A stretch of DNA of 64,000 bases from Lasiodiplodia sp. COLG20 (lineage: Eukaryota > Ascomycota > Dothideomycetes > Botryosphaeriales > Botryosphaeriaceae): assembly GCA_009801085.1 (NCBI GenBank), contig VNWV01000003.1, positions 930,001-994,000 of the forward strand. The letters run 5' to 3'. The notes below the pieces were generated by a model, which did no database searches, was not told the DNA's origin, and worked only from the letters and a program-made list of their open reading frames with translations. The first letter of the stretch is position 1. The number at the start of each line of letters is the position of its first letter. Both the position numbers and the translations under genes were made by a program. Below are positions 30,721 to 42,100 of the stretch, one piece after another.

Positions 30721-31912
30721 TGTTTCGGTCTGAAAAGATTGAAAAAATTACAGACTAGATAGGTGGCGAGTACCGAGGAGAGTTTCGAGTGCCGACTGCT
30801 TGGATGATGAACACAGCCTGCTCTGAGATGAATGCCAATTATTGTCAGCCTGGCCAAAGTTCTGGTGTGGGGGTGTCGGGGACTTTCTAGATATCAGTCT
30901 GCTGGTGATTCAAGGCATAGATATAGGCACTCGAGCGAGAGAGTATGAGTCTAGTCAGGTAGGGTGAAATTCGCGGTGACGTATTGACAAAAAGCCGAGC
31001 CTGCAATGCGCCGGTGCGCAAAACTCTTGCGCGCATGTCTGATTAAAATGGTACTGCATGAATACTTCAGGCCCCGATTGGACAATTGACAGTGGCGCTT
31101 CCCGTCGCTGCGGGGCAGCATGCAATTAGCGGGGTGATGGATCACAACCTCATTCGTCCATTGGCGTGAAACGCTGCAGGCGGTAGCATGTAATGCTGAA
31201 TGGCTACCCTGGAAGTCGGCCACGTCATCACCACTTACGGCTTATGAAATGATATGCACAGATTAGGAAGTACCAAAGTCTCTTGTAATTGAAGTCGCGC
31301 GATATAGCGTTAATGAAATACCGCCCGACCCAAACAGAAGTAACGCCGGGCGCATGTGGCACATACAAAGAACTTCGGCCAGGCTCGCGACGTTTGGTAA
31401 GCATGTTCGATGGCTGAATACGTTAATGAAATTTATTCTCAGCTCTATGCACATAAGCGCTCAGACTTCATACAGCAAGAGGACATATTGCCGCTGTAAA
31501 GCCCTGTCGTGCTCTAAGGTGTGATATTTGTCACTGCACAGTCGACCTTATTGATTGGTTGTTTGGCCGTGCAATCGTTTGCTGCTTTTCTCAGAATGTT
31601 CTCCTTTTGCGATAGAGTATCTGGGAGATTCTATGCTATTCGTCCATCTATGTCTGTTGTTTACTGTTTGTTAGCTACCGGCAACGTATATATTCCCCGC
31701 TGCCAAAAGGTACTAAAGAACATCCAGCGCATTCTCCAGTTTCCTCTCTCCACAAGCGGGCTCTTGTATACATTCCACACTAAGGCAACCAAAGACAGAC
31801 CATCAGTTCGGTTTTCTGAGTTAACTATGAAAGATGAACCATGCCAAAGTTGCATCAAAGATCCGTCTGGCTGCTGCAACTCCCACAAGAAAGTACAAGA
31901 GCACAGTAGTCA
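30721..31912. other. Intergenic region, nothing supported
   Basis: 1.2 kb with only short antisense-paired frames, rather AT-rich toward 31.5 kb. It contains the zinc-finger gene promoter. Confidence 0.55.
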
Positions 31913-32239
31913 ATGAAGAACGACACAGCCACACGCCAGCAGCCGTTGTCCCGGGAAGTGGCAGAACCAGAGCATCCGTCCCCGTCGACGCCAATGGCGC
32001 AGCAAAAACCACGAACTGAGCCGCAGCCCCAAGGAAAGTCAGTAGAGACATGGTATTCGGAGACAATGGTAGCGTGTGTGGATTATTGGGATCACGAGCC
32101 GGCGAGGGAGAATGGGCATGGAAGATTGAAGCCTGAGGTGAGTGAGCAAGATAAGATGTTGCGGCTGGCACTGGAGGAGGTTGCAAGGCGGCATAGAGAT
32201 ATAGAGACAAGAGACCTCCCTAGTGGGCTTCCCAAGTAA
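31913..32239 (+). CDS. Small hypothetical protein
   Basis: An ATG-to-stop frame of 108 residues, hydrophilic, with a charged second half (EQDKMLRLALEEVARRHRDIE) that could form an amphipathic helix. It has no recognised family, signal peptide or membrane segment. The antisense frame is also open over part of this stretch, so coding status is uncertain. Confidence 0.3.
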   Translation: MKNDTATRQQPLSREVAEPEHPSPSTPMAQQKPRTEPQPQGKSVETWYSETMVACVDYWDHEPARENGHGRLKPEVSEQDKMLRLALEEVARRHRDIETRDLPSGLPK

Positions 32240-32811
32240 CGAATCTGCTATAGCCAATGGAGTTGGTGGAATTGAGGAGATGGGAGAAGAGGAGGGCAAA
32301 AGCGGCCCATGAGCGTTATTTGGTTCACCCCTCAACTTTGGTGGGAATTAGTCTAGAGAGGTGAGGTGGATCTCTAGGCAGCCATGTAGGATGACTTCCA
32401 GTGTGTACTTGTCATTGTGGGGTTAGTATAGTCAGTCGGGGTGGGGGCCGTTGCCGCATGGCATTTCTTACCAGGAATAGTATGCGCACTGTTTCCATGC
32501 TTCTCAAAATCTATTACAACATGCCACATATCATTGTTGCAGAGTCCCATGTTTTTTTTTTCTTCCTCTTTTGCTTTCTGGTAAGGAGTCTGTTAGGAGA
32601 TCCTGCTGTGAGCTTGGCCACGTGCTGACCTCCTGTTTCTGTCATCGTGGCTGAGCAAGGCTCGATTCTGCACCGCCCACCCACCAGTCTCCACATTGGA
32701 GTCAGCACGAAATTTCAGTAGTACATAAAGTTCTCTGACCTACTGGGATCCATCTCTTAGCCCCTGCCATCCATTCCCTTATCTCTCACTACCGCCCCAA
32801 AAGCCAAGAAA
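32240..32811. other. Spacer upstream of the DUF3632-like gene
   Basis: 572 nt without a supported gene. A T-rich tract near 32553 and GT/GC-mixed sequence; includes the promoter of the next gene. Confidence 0.5.
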
Positions 32812-33671
32812 ATGTCAGACACCTGGTTCCAAACCCAACTCACCACCATCACCGCCGACTCCCCCTCCTCCTCCGCCGCCAGCGCCCTCCGCGCCTACAC
32901 TCCCCCCTTCCAACACCTCTTCACCGGCACCGCCTCCGCCACCGCCACCGCCTCCACCCTCCTCGCCAGCACCCTCAACCACCCCGACCTCCTCTGGCAG
33001 CTCATCTACGCCGCCGCCGCCGAGCTACCCCAACACCACCCCGCCCTCATCGACCTCCTCCTCGCCCTACAATCCCGCCGCCAAGCTGAGCAGCACACCC
33101 CAGCCCCCACCCTCGCAGCCTTCCTCACCCTCTTCGCCTCCACCTGGCGTGCCCGCCTCGACGCGCTCTGGGCAGCGCGCGAAGACGGGTTCGACCGCAC
33201 CGCGCAGTTCGACGCGCACGGCAAGCAGCTGCCGCGCGAGGGCGACATGTACGTCAATTTCCACGCTTTTTCGGCGCGGCTGCTGGGCGCGACGGCGGGC
33301 TTCGCGCCAGAAGCACGGGGGATGCTGCGCGAGGCGGGGCGGACGGCGTTGGCGGGGGTGCTGGAGAGGGAGGTGGAGGGGTATGATGGCGGGATTGTGA
33401 GGGAGGGGAGGTTTGAGATTGAGGCGTTGGTGTTGTTTTGGTTGGATGTTTGGGCGGGGGTGCAGTGGGTTGTGTTTGCGGGGGAGGAGGTGAGGGGTGG
33501 GGAGGAGGGGGCTTGTTGGAGGTAAATGGGTTGTGGAAGGGTGGGGAAGGGTTTTCGGAGGCGCGGTGGGGGTTTTGGAGGGAGAGGTTGAGGGGGTTCC
33601 TTGCGGAGAGGGCGATGGTGCCGGAGCCCGTTAGGGGTGTTGTAGAGGAGGCTGTGAGGTGTATGGAGTGA
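32812..33671 (+). CDS. DUF3632-like fungal protein of unknown function
   Basis: Exon 1 (32812-33489) begins MSDTWFQTQLTTITAD and is helical and Ala-rich, with LLWQLIYAAAAELPQHHPALIDLLLAL, then NFHAFSARLLGATAGF and a helix ending WVVFAGEE. A consensus donor GTGAGG at 33490 with an acceptor near 33539 (50 nt) joins exon 2, which gives ARWGFWRERLRGFLAERA and ends ...EEAVRCME. This order (lw..i..A helix, N-F-AR motif, W-x-W-rER end) resembles DUF3632 proteins, which are fungal and uncharacterised. The total would be about 269 residues. Without the intron the frame stops at 33525. Acceptors at 33521 and near 33560 would also fit the frame. Confidence 0.6.
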
Positions 33672-33945
33672 GAGTACGAGTGTATTCATGTTGCGGGGGT
33701 TTTGTGGTGGAGTAACATAGCGGTTGGAAATCGCAAGTCAAATTTGGAAGAGTGTTTGAAATGTCCTATTTGATTTTCCGATTATCCGCCGTGGAGTTAC
33801 AGAAGTGTTGAACTCTGAGATACATCCATTCCTTTACCCCCTCTTCTTCAAGCTGCGATACTCATGTGCTTCCTTAGTATATAAAAGAGAAAAATCCATT
33901 CAAAGGAACGTGGTATCCGCCTCCCCAGATGGCTATACGAAGCAT

Positions 33946-35614
33946 TTATGGAAGACGCGCCTCAATAATCCAAAGCTGACTACGGCATTCCCAGATCTTC
34001 TTCAGCTTGAGCCCAGCAGCTTCGAGGAGGACCTGAACCTCGGCAGGGGTACGCTCGATGCCGTTGTGCGCCGCCAACATGATCATGTCCAGCTGGTGGA
34101 GAGGGCGCATGTACTCGCCGTAGTTGGCCGGGAGGGGCGCCGGTGCGGGTGTGAGCTCTGGATGGCCGGTCGTAGTGTTCATGACCTGATCACAAATCAA
34201 AACCCTGGAGTTGCTGGACATGGCCTTCCGCACTCCGGTGAGAATCTTGATACAGTACTCGTCGGACCAGTCGTGGCTGCAGAGGCTCGTTAGCATAAGG
34301 CAGCAGTAGTATTAAAAATCAAACTTACATGATGGACCGCAGCCAGTACACGTCGGCACCCTTGACCGGGTTCTCCGTGAAGAAGTCATGTGGCATGAAT
34401 TTCACCTGCCCCGAAGCGACAGCCTGGGGATTCTGTTTGGGCCAAATATCGCTCTGAGCTTGTTCGAGTACTGGAGCCCGATCCTGGACCACTACTTTCA
34501 GCTTTGGATAAACTTCGAGAAGCTGAAGATCAAATTGACCTGCCGAGTAAGGTTAGAATGCTGATGGGCTTGACTGGGGTGCGTGGCTGTGCTTACCAAC
34601 ACCGCCCCCAACGTCAACGAGCAACCCGTTGCTGACCTCATTCCAAGGATAATCTATACATTAATCGTCAACAGGCAGAGCTGAAAACTCGTAATAATGA
34701 CGTACCATATATGTGGCTGTTCACATTGACCTTTCCAACTCCCTGCATTGCCAACCCGAAGATCTTCAGCTCGGGGCGAGCTTGGAGCTCGTCACCTTTC
34801 TCACCGGATAGGTCCGCGTAAGCAGCCTCGGGCAGAGGTGGACTGGCACCAGATGGTTTGGCAAGCTCTCTCGCGGGAAGCTTTTCTTCAAGCCAATCCC
34901 AGCGGGGTTTGTCCGTGCGAATAGCAACGCCCCAAGCGGCGTCGCGGATGTCGTATGAAGGGCCCTTCTTCTCATCGAGCAGGGTGAGAGGAAGGTAGGC
35001 AGATGCAGCAAAGGCATCCAGCTGGCTGAAAATCTATCAGTCACGGGATACATTGAATCTTTCATGGATTATGCGTACGGAAGCATAGTAATTGCCCGGA
35101 AAGGCTCGTCGTGTGCCAGCACTTGCGACACGCGGTTGTTTGCGAATCGTCCCGGTGCAACTTCCTGGAAGACGTGCATTGAGCACAAATACCGCAAGAT
35201 TCGCGCTGTCGAGTATTAGCTGGGCATGTCTGGAGACTTGAACGAGTACTTGCCCAGCTTGCGCTTCTCCACGCCAGTCTTTTCGGCTAAGAATCCCAGC
35301 GAGCACTCCTGCTTGCCGTCGCCCTCACCATCTTCCAGCAGGTCTGCAACCTTCCGCTCCACTGCTATGAATAGAGTTCTGGAGTCTGTATAACGTTGGG
35401 AAATCTCCATTATCTGGTATCTCGGATCAACCACGAGCTCTCTGACCTTTCCCATGGCTGCTGTGAGAATTCTTTGGGCTTCGTATGCCTCCTTGCTTGC
35501 GGCTCCGTTCGGCGCCTTCTCTTTCTGCCACTCGTTAATGACGACTTCAATGTTTTGAGTGAGCAGCTTGCTCAGCTGGCGTAGCTGCGCAATCTGATCA
35601 TCGCGGCTCTCCAT
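33946..35614 (-). CDS. SAM-dependent O-methyltransferase (plant-type class, fungal)
   Basis: Six exons (35614-35254, 35205-35079, 35025-34706, 34653-34597, 34539-34329, 34276-33946) close in frame to 468 residues. The N-terminal dimerisation half includes LGFLAEKTGVEKRKLARILR. The SAM-binding loop is LLVDVGGGVGQFDLQLLE, with VVVQDRAPVLEQA after it. The catalytic base context is LRSIIHDWSDEYC with the conserved His. The C-terminus has LICDQVMN, DMIMLAAHNGIERTPAE and IWECRSQLWIIEARLP. Such enzymes methylate phenolic hydroxyls of secondary metabolites. The first intron (35206-35253) has a GC donor (GCAAGT) and a CTAAT branch-like site; only this splice removes an in-frame TAA and yields the expected LARILR. 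It is divergent from a P450 1.3 kb away, a pairing often seen in metabolite pathways. The acceptor substrate is unknown. Confidence 0.88.
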
Positions 35615-36901
35615 TGTGATTATGAGGACAATTCGGATGTAAGATTTCCAAGCTTTTCGAAGATTTCTTGACCGATAATTAGACTTATATTAAGCAATTA
35701 CGCGGAGTATATTTATATGTACTCCAGCGGCCCGATACCGGGCTATGCTGGTATGCACCGGTGGTGGTGGACACCGACTCGGATTCCGAAGCCCCGAACG
35801 TAAATGTGCCGCTCCGTCTGTCGACTGATAAGGTGACGACATGCCACGCGTACGATGGGACCAAATGGGTAGAGTCCCATGTCTCATCTGGTAGATATAC
35901 CTTTTTTTTATTATCCTTTTGCCATTTCCTGATTTCAGCGCCATCGTACCTCATTCTCACCGGAACAGGCCGGGGTGCTGCCAATCGGGGATTTGCTCGG
36001 GCCCGACACCTCCGCCATATTATATATATGAAGTTTCACCTTTTACAGGGCTACATATTTTAATAAGACTTGGACTAGCGTTAAATAGCTGCTGCGATCG
36101 CCGGTTGTAGCCTAGAGAGCGAGACGTAGGAGGAATATAGCTCTGATCTCATCCTCTAGTCGGTTAAATTACTTGGTGAGATAGAGTAGCGGTTCGAGCT
36201 TTGCGCACGCAGATCATTTGGTAAGCTACGCGCTTTAACCAATATAGACAGACATTCATCTGAGGAATACTTGAGAGTAACGATTCATAAACTTGCCGTG
36301 AAAGCTCTGAGATATTCAAGTTTCTCAATATGGCAGCTTGGTGGGAATGACATACGACACATCCGTGAAATTTATAAAGCTGAACATTTCTTTGATGCCC
36401 AAATTCCAATTTTACAAAGATAATGTTGCATATCACGTGTACATAAGGACCCCAGCCGATCTCTCTCTCGGCAACCGATGCCAAATCACACGCATTTCGC
36501 GATAATTACCAAACGCGACATACAAACTACCAAGAAACATTGGCTTCTCGATGTGCGAATCCCGACAGGCTGTGATGATCTAAATTTGCATTTTTCTTGG
36601 GGTTCCAACAGTGAGGATGCCCACATCCTGGGCGGTTTTTCGGCGCGGGCCGCCCGGCAGCCCCACCACATGAATAATGACGAACACCTCATGAGGTTGC
36701 ACAAGCGTCAGTCTGCAGGGTTCAGTGGGTACACGCGTGATTTCGCGGGCCTGTGGTTGGTTTATCGGCCAACGGACCCCAGGTGGGGGCGGGGGCTGCT
36801 TAGTACCTTGTTACGACCCCTCCCAGACATCATGCCAGGTGATAAGTATTCGGTTGGTCCCCCGCTTATCTTTGCCCTCAATTTCCTCACCACACAGCGC
36901 C
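35615..36901. other. Divergent promoter region between O-methyltransferase and second P450
   Basis: 1.29 kb. The part from 35.7 to 36.5 kb is AT-rich with many stops in all frames. A longer plus-strand frame (36478-37254) runs into the P450 first exon in a different frame and is Arg/His/Pro-rich without a domain. Regulatory sites for both genes should lie here. Confidence 0.5.
35710..35717 (-). promoter_or_regulatory. TATA-like element upstream of the O-methyltransferase
   Basis: TATAAATA on the minus strand, 96 nt upstream of the ATG at 35614, within a partly palindromic GGAGTA...TACTCC stretch. Position and sequence fit a core promoter. Confidence 0.4.
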
Positions 36902-38826
36902 ATGACGGGCATCAACCTGCAGAACGTCCCTATGGCATGCCTAGCGTCAGCCGCGGCAGGAGTAGCCTTCCATGGTGTCGTGCAGTACATCGAGCTGGAC
37001 CTTATCCTGCTCCACGCGCTCGTGGCTGCCAGCTTCCTGCTCCCAGCTCTGATCTACGTCGATATCAACGTCTACGACTCAACACTACAATTATCGACGC
37101 TGAAACTCGCCTGCTTTGCATTAGGGCTCACATCATCCATCCTCATTTACCGCGCCTTTTTCCACCGGCTCAGGCGTTTCCCCGGACCGTTCGCTGCCAG
37201 ATTGTCCAAGCTCTACGCCGTGTCCCTTTCCACTGGTTTACGCTACAATATTGAGCTGCAGAAGCTTCACCAAAAGTACGGCGACATCGTGCGGACAGGT
37301 AGATGCTCCTCATGTTGATGCTACGTCCACAAATTGACTCTACAAAGGCCCCCGAGAGCTATCGATAATTCGGCCCTCTGCCATCCCCGCCATTATCGAG
37401 TGCCCGAAGAATTATTTCTACCAGCATACCGACTGGAGATCCGACCACGTTGGCTTGGCCGAGACGCGGGATATCGAGGATCATCAGCGGAGAAAGCGGG
37501 GGTGGGACAGAGCTCTCAACCTTAAATGTGAGCCCACGTGGATGATGCGGCAAAATAAGACTGACGTATTACCTAGCAATTGAGAAATATGAAGCTGCAA
37601 TCCAGAATGCCATCTCTGACCTCCTCAAAGTGTTCTCGTCCACCGGGGGTAAGCCTTTTGACGTCACGCAAGGCATGCTATGGCTTGCATACGACGTGAT
37701 GGGCATCGTCGGCTTCAGCCGTGACTTCGGCCAGGTACGGACACGCGGAGGCGACAAGTCAATGGCCGCCATGCGGGAGCAGATGAAGATCCTGGGTATG
37801 ATGAAGCACATCCCGTGGCTGATCAACGTCATTTTGAACATACCCGGAGTTACTGGCATGAGCGGCTTCCTCAGGAAGTGCCGGCAGCTCGCCGAAGAGA
37901 AGCAAAAGGTTCAGTTGTTTGATCCCCCTCCACCTCCCTATTCAAGCCCACCCGTTCTGACGCACCAATAACCCCACAGACCTGGAACCCCGACGACAAG
38001 TCATCCGCCCAGCAAGACATCATCTCCTGGCTCCTGCACGCCTACGAGACGAAGGCCTCCTACGCACCCCCCACCCTCCAAGCCCTCGACGAAGACACCC
38101 GCGTCACCATCCTCGCCGGCTCGTAAGCGCGCATCTCCTCCCCTCCCCACCCCGCACCCCACCCCAACTAACACCACCGCACACAGCGACACAACCGCCG
38201 GCACCCTCGCCAACATCATCTACCACCTCACCCTGCACCCAGCCACCTACACCGCCCTCCAAACGCGCCTCTCCACCCTCTTCCCCTCCGGCCCCTCGAC
38301 CTTCTCCTACGCCACCCTCGCGCGTTCCCCAGCCGGCAAACCCGCTCTCACCCTCCTCGACGCCATCATCGCCGAAACCCTCCGCCTCAACCCGGCCATC
38401 CCCTCCGGCAACGGGCGCACCACACCACCCCAGGGCGTCGTGCTCCCCGACGGCACGCGCCTGCCGGGCAGCATCGACGTGTGGATGCCGCAGTACGTGA
38501 TGCAGCGGGACGCGCGGCACTTCGTCGAGCCGGACGCGTTCGTGCCGGAGAGGTGGATGGAGGGGAGCGGGAAGGAGGGGTGGGTGAAGGAGCGGAGTGC
38601 GTGGTGGCCGTTTTATAGCGGGATGTATGCGTGTCCGGGGAAGCAGATGGCGTATATGGAGATGCGGAGTGTGGTGGCGCGGGTGGCGTTGGGGTTTGAT
38701 TTGGTGAGGCCGAAGGAAGGGGAGGAGGGGAGTGGGGATTGGGAGCGGTTTGAGGAGGAGACGTTGGATACGTTTACGTTGACGGTGGCGCCGTTGAGGG
38801 TGGGGTTTGTGGAGAGGGGGGGTTGA
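36902..38826 (+). CDS. Cytochrome P450 monooxygenase with multiple N-terminal membrane segments
   Basis: Five exons (36902-37298, 37348-37527, 37577-37908, 37980-38122, 38187-38826) close in frame to 563 residues. The start MTGINLQNV was chosen because it follows a stop-rich region and gives three hydrophobic N-terminal segments (MACLASAAAGVAF, LILLHALVAASFLLPALIYV, LACFALGLTSSILIY), as in some fungal P450 families, before the hinge RRFPGPFAARLSKLY. Core motifs: RTGPRELSIIRP, I helix VTILAGSDTTAGTLANIIYH (split by intron 4), ExxR as ETLR, PERW, and heme loop PFYSGMYACPGKQMAYMEMR with the proximal Cys. All are intact. A microsomal oxidase; substrate unknown. Divergent from the O-methyltransferase, so joint action on one metabolite is plausible but inferred. 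Confidence 0.88.
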
Positions 38827-39170
38827 GGGGGCAGGTTCGGGGTGGGTTGGGCCGAGCTGCGGCGGGCTGGGGTTGGGTCCTGTTTTCGTGACGCGGTAAC
38901 TTGCAGTAACGTATCTTGGTCGTTTCGGGTATCTTCAACTAATAGATGCACGCATAATAGCCTTTAAGGGTTCACCCTTCAGATAACCAGCAATTCTGCC
39001 TTTGATACTCATTCCTCCTAATCCCGCACTTTCCTTTGCATAAAGATTACCAACCCTTCATTTTCGCCCAGCCTAGGCAGGGATTTCTCCATGATTTCTT
39101 TAGGTTTCACTCATGCACATCGCTTTATTCAGCAAAACTGAAAAATATCGTCCGAAATGAAATACTGCTG
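38827..39170. other. Short spacer between convergent P450 and CorA-like genes
   Basis: 344 nt of 3' flanking sequence for both genes. No gene seen. Confidence 0.5.
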
Positions 39171-42100
39171 CTAAACACTGAATGGACCGAATGCCCTCTT
39201 TCTCTCCGGCCAAGCAGGGGGTTTGTCAAATATATTGCGCATAGCTTTTCGCATGTCCATAGCGCTTTCTTCATCGCCCGAACCTTCTCCCTCTGGTCTT
39301 TTCTCTGGTGCACGCTTCTGAAATGGACGTGCAGCCTTGGAGTAGATGATAAACCGTTGGCGAGGTTTTTCATGATCAATAGTCTTCTCTGATTCTGAGC
39401 GGGAACTCCGTTCTGTGGAGACTCTGATTGGGGCTTCCTCAGTTCGTTCCTTTGGCAAAGATTGCTTTGAAGCATCTTCCTTGGACTCTGTGGATTGTTT
39501 ACTCGCTGGTTACCGCATCAGTCTGTTGCACATGTGTGAAATCTAGTTATTCAACTGTTATGACTTACCACTCCATAGCGCTGTGTCATAAATGTTGAGC
39601 CAGATCAAGTTGACAACGTAAGAAATAGCAAATAATGGCGCAAAGACCACAGCTATCATGAACGCCAACGGGTACTTGAGGATCGAGTAAAGGCGTTTGA
39701 ATCCAATGGCCAGCCAACATATCGAGCTGGTCAGCGTGATGGCAAACAGAATTCCAAGTTTTAGCGGGACCAGAATTAACCACGCCCCTGTATTCGAAGC
39801 GAATATTACCCATCGCGTGAATGTTGAGTTCTCTGAAGTGTCTGGCATTCTTGGAATCTTCATCTTCCATGATCTGTAGGCCATCTCAAACTGACGGCCT
39901 GGAAGTTCCTGGGTGATGTATGCAACCCAAAACCAGCACAACCACAGACCATGTGCAATTGTTGGAAGAATCTGATTCGCATCAACTGCTTCACCTTGGT
40001 CTACTACAAAGTTGGTAGTAGTTGAAGGTTGGCCATTTTGATGGTGGTAATGTTGATACAAGACGCTATTGGCAGTGATTCCACCAATAAATTTACGGAA
40101 TCCGTGAGAAATGGCAGAAACGAAGCCGGCAATGCCCTTCGCACTGACCAGTGCCAGAATCGTCAGCGCAAGAGCGGCCACCGCAGTTACGACCCTGCTG
40201 ATAAGCACAATGCCAGGCGGGGCTTCGCTCATGCTGAATATACTCGCAGCAAACCCTAGTGGAAGGAACACAACGGTGACGTAGGTGAAGTATTTGATAT
40301 CTTCCGCTCCAAGGAAATTGAGGTCATCCCGAAATTGTTGCTGAGTATTCAGGAGTTCTGTTCGGAGCGATTGGATATGTGTTTGGTGATTTTTCAGTTT
40401 TCTGATTTTCCTCTCGTTGGAACGAAGCAGTTTGTTGATGGGTCCGCGGTACTTCCGTTCGTCATTCTTTGTCCAGCGGGGTCTTTCTTGGCTTCGGTCG
40501 GCCTCTCTATTTTTCCAGCTTTCGATCTGCTCAAGAGTCTCTTTTAGGTCCTCCTCCAGGACCTGCAAAATATACCGCTGCGATTGGGAACGCTCCTGCA
40601 AGACAAGGTAGTCGTTACGTGAAAATCCAGAAAGAGAAACCTGCTGCTTCTCATGGACAAAAAGCGCTTGCAATATATCGGTGACACCATTCAGTATCTC
40701 CGATATGACTATATCGAAAAGGACTAGTTCAAGGGCTTTTCGCTGCTTCCACGTTCCCGCGCCGCTTGTCAGTCGAGCTGTTCTTTCTCCCAAATTTTGA
40801 CCATCGTAGCGTTGACCAGGGATGCACTCGACAACGTGACACGTCCAGTAGCGGTCCAGAAAGTCACCAAGAAACCGGAACCCAATGGTTGCACGGATGA
40901 TTCTTTTCCCTGAAAGAGCTGGTGACTTGATCTCTTGCTGGTGTGGTAAGAAGTTTGTTCCTCTTCCTGCATTGTTCTCGTTTCCGAGAAGCTGGTAGAA
41001 AGGCAGATGGAGCTCAGTTTCCCAGATGTTTTGAACAGCGATGGTGTCGTCGAAGAAGTAGTGCTCGTAGCTGTAATGCTTATCAAAGAAGTCCATCATG
41101 GCATCGTGCTGCGATTCTGGACTTCCGAGGTAGCAGAGCAGAGCTGTTTCTTTGTTGGGGTAAGGAAGCCAAACGATCCTCTTCTTTGCCATCTGTTCTG
41201 TTCGCATTCCTCTCAGGATCGTCCACATGTCTCGATTAGCCTCGAGGTACCAGGACATGTTTGCATCATCGGATTTTCCGGGACTCCCCTTCCTCCTTTG
41301 TTTGGATTTCGGAATATCCACGATCGCACCCCTGTACATGTCGTCTGATTTGTCCGGAAACTCATCATCCAGAGACGTCTGTGCGTTGTCACTACTCTCA
41401 AAGGTCTGATGAAATATTCTCGCACTATCGGCAATAAGGTTTTCGGTGCTGAAATGCCGGTCTGGTCTCTCAAGATCCAAAAGCCCTGTAACTTTGGGCT
41501 TGATGTTGTCCCAGGTTGCGACTTCGGGGTCAAAGTCCAGAAAATCAGGAAAGCTGTACAACCAGTCATCCGATGGTTCCACGACACTTTTCTGATCAAT
41601 GAAGTCATTGAACGGCATGGTTTTCTTGACCGTCAATGCGTCGATGGCTGCCTGCGTGTCTCGAGCTCTCTTCTGGGCGCTGGACTCCGGCTTGCTCTGC
41701 ATCTCCGGCTTACCTCTGATATGGGAAACACCTTCGGTCGTACCATCGAGGGGTTGTACTGGGCTTGCAGGGACGCCTTCGTGTACGTACGTTGCTGTCG
41801 ATTGAGCCGCCTGAAGGCGATAGCCCGATTTTCTGCCCTTCTTCTCAACGGGCAGCCTTGGTCTTATTCCAGGCATCTTGTCCAAAGACGGCTTCCCACA
41901 CACCCAGAGAATATATGGAAGCTCAAAGCATGTGTTCCAGTAAGAGTTTCGATAATACTGTTCGGAGAACATCGCCGGCTCTTTGGTCTCTTGGTCAAAT
42001 TCTCCAAGAAATAGACCATTTGACCGCGCGCTATATAGCAAAACCATGACAGCCTCGGAAAACATCCGGTTCGCTGGCTTGTGGTTCATTTGCCATCGGC

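Noticed and set aside
36478..37254. Plus-strand frame of 258 residues before the second P450
   Set aside because: Overlaps the P450 first exon in another frame and has no domain; the P450 frame carries the signal.
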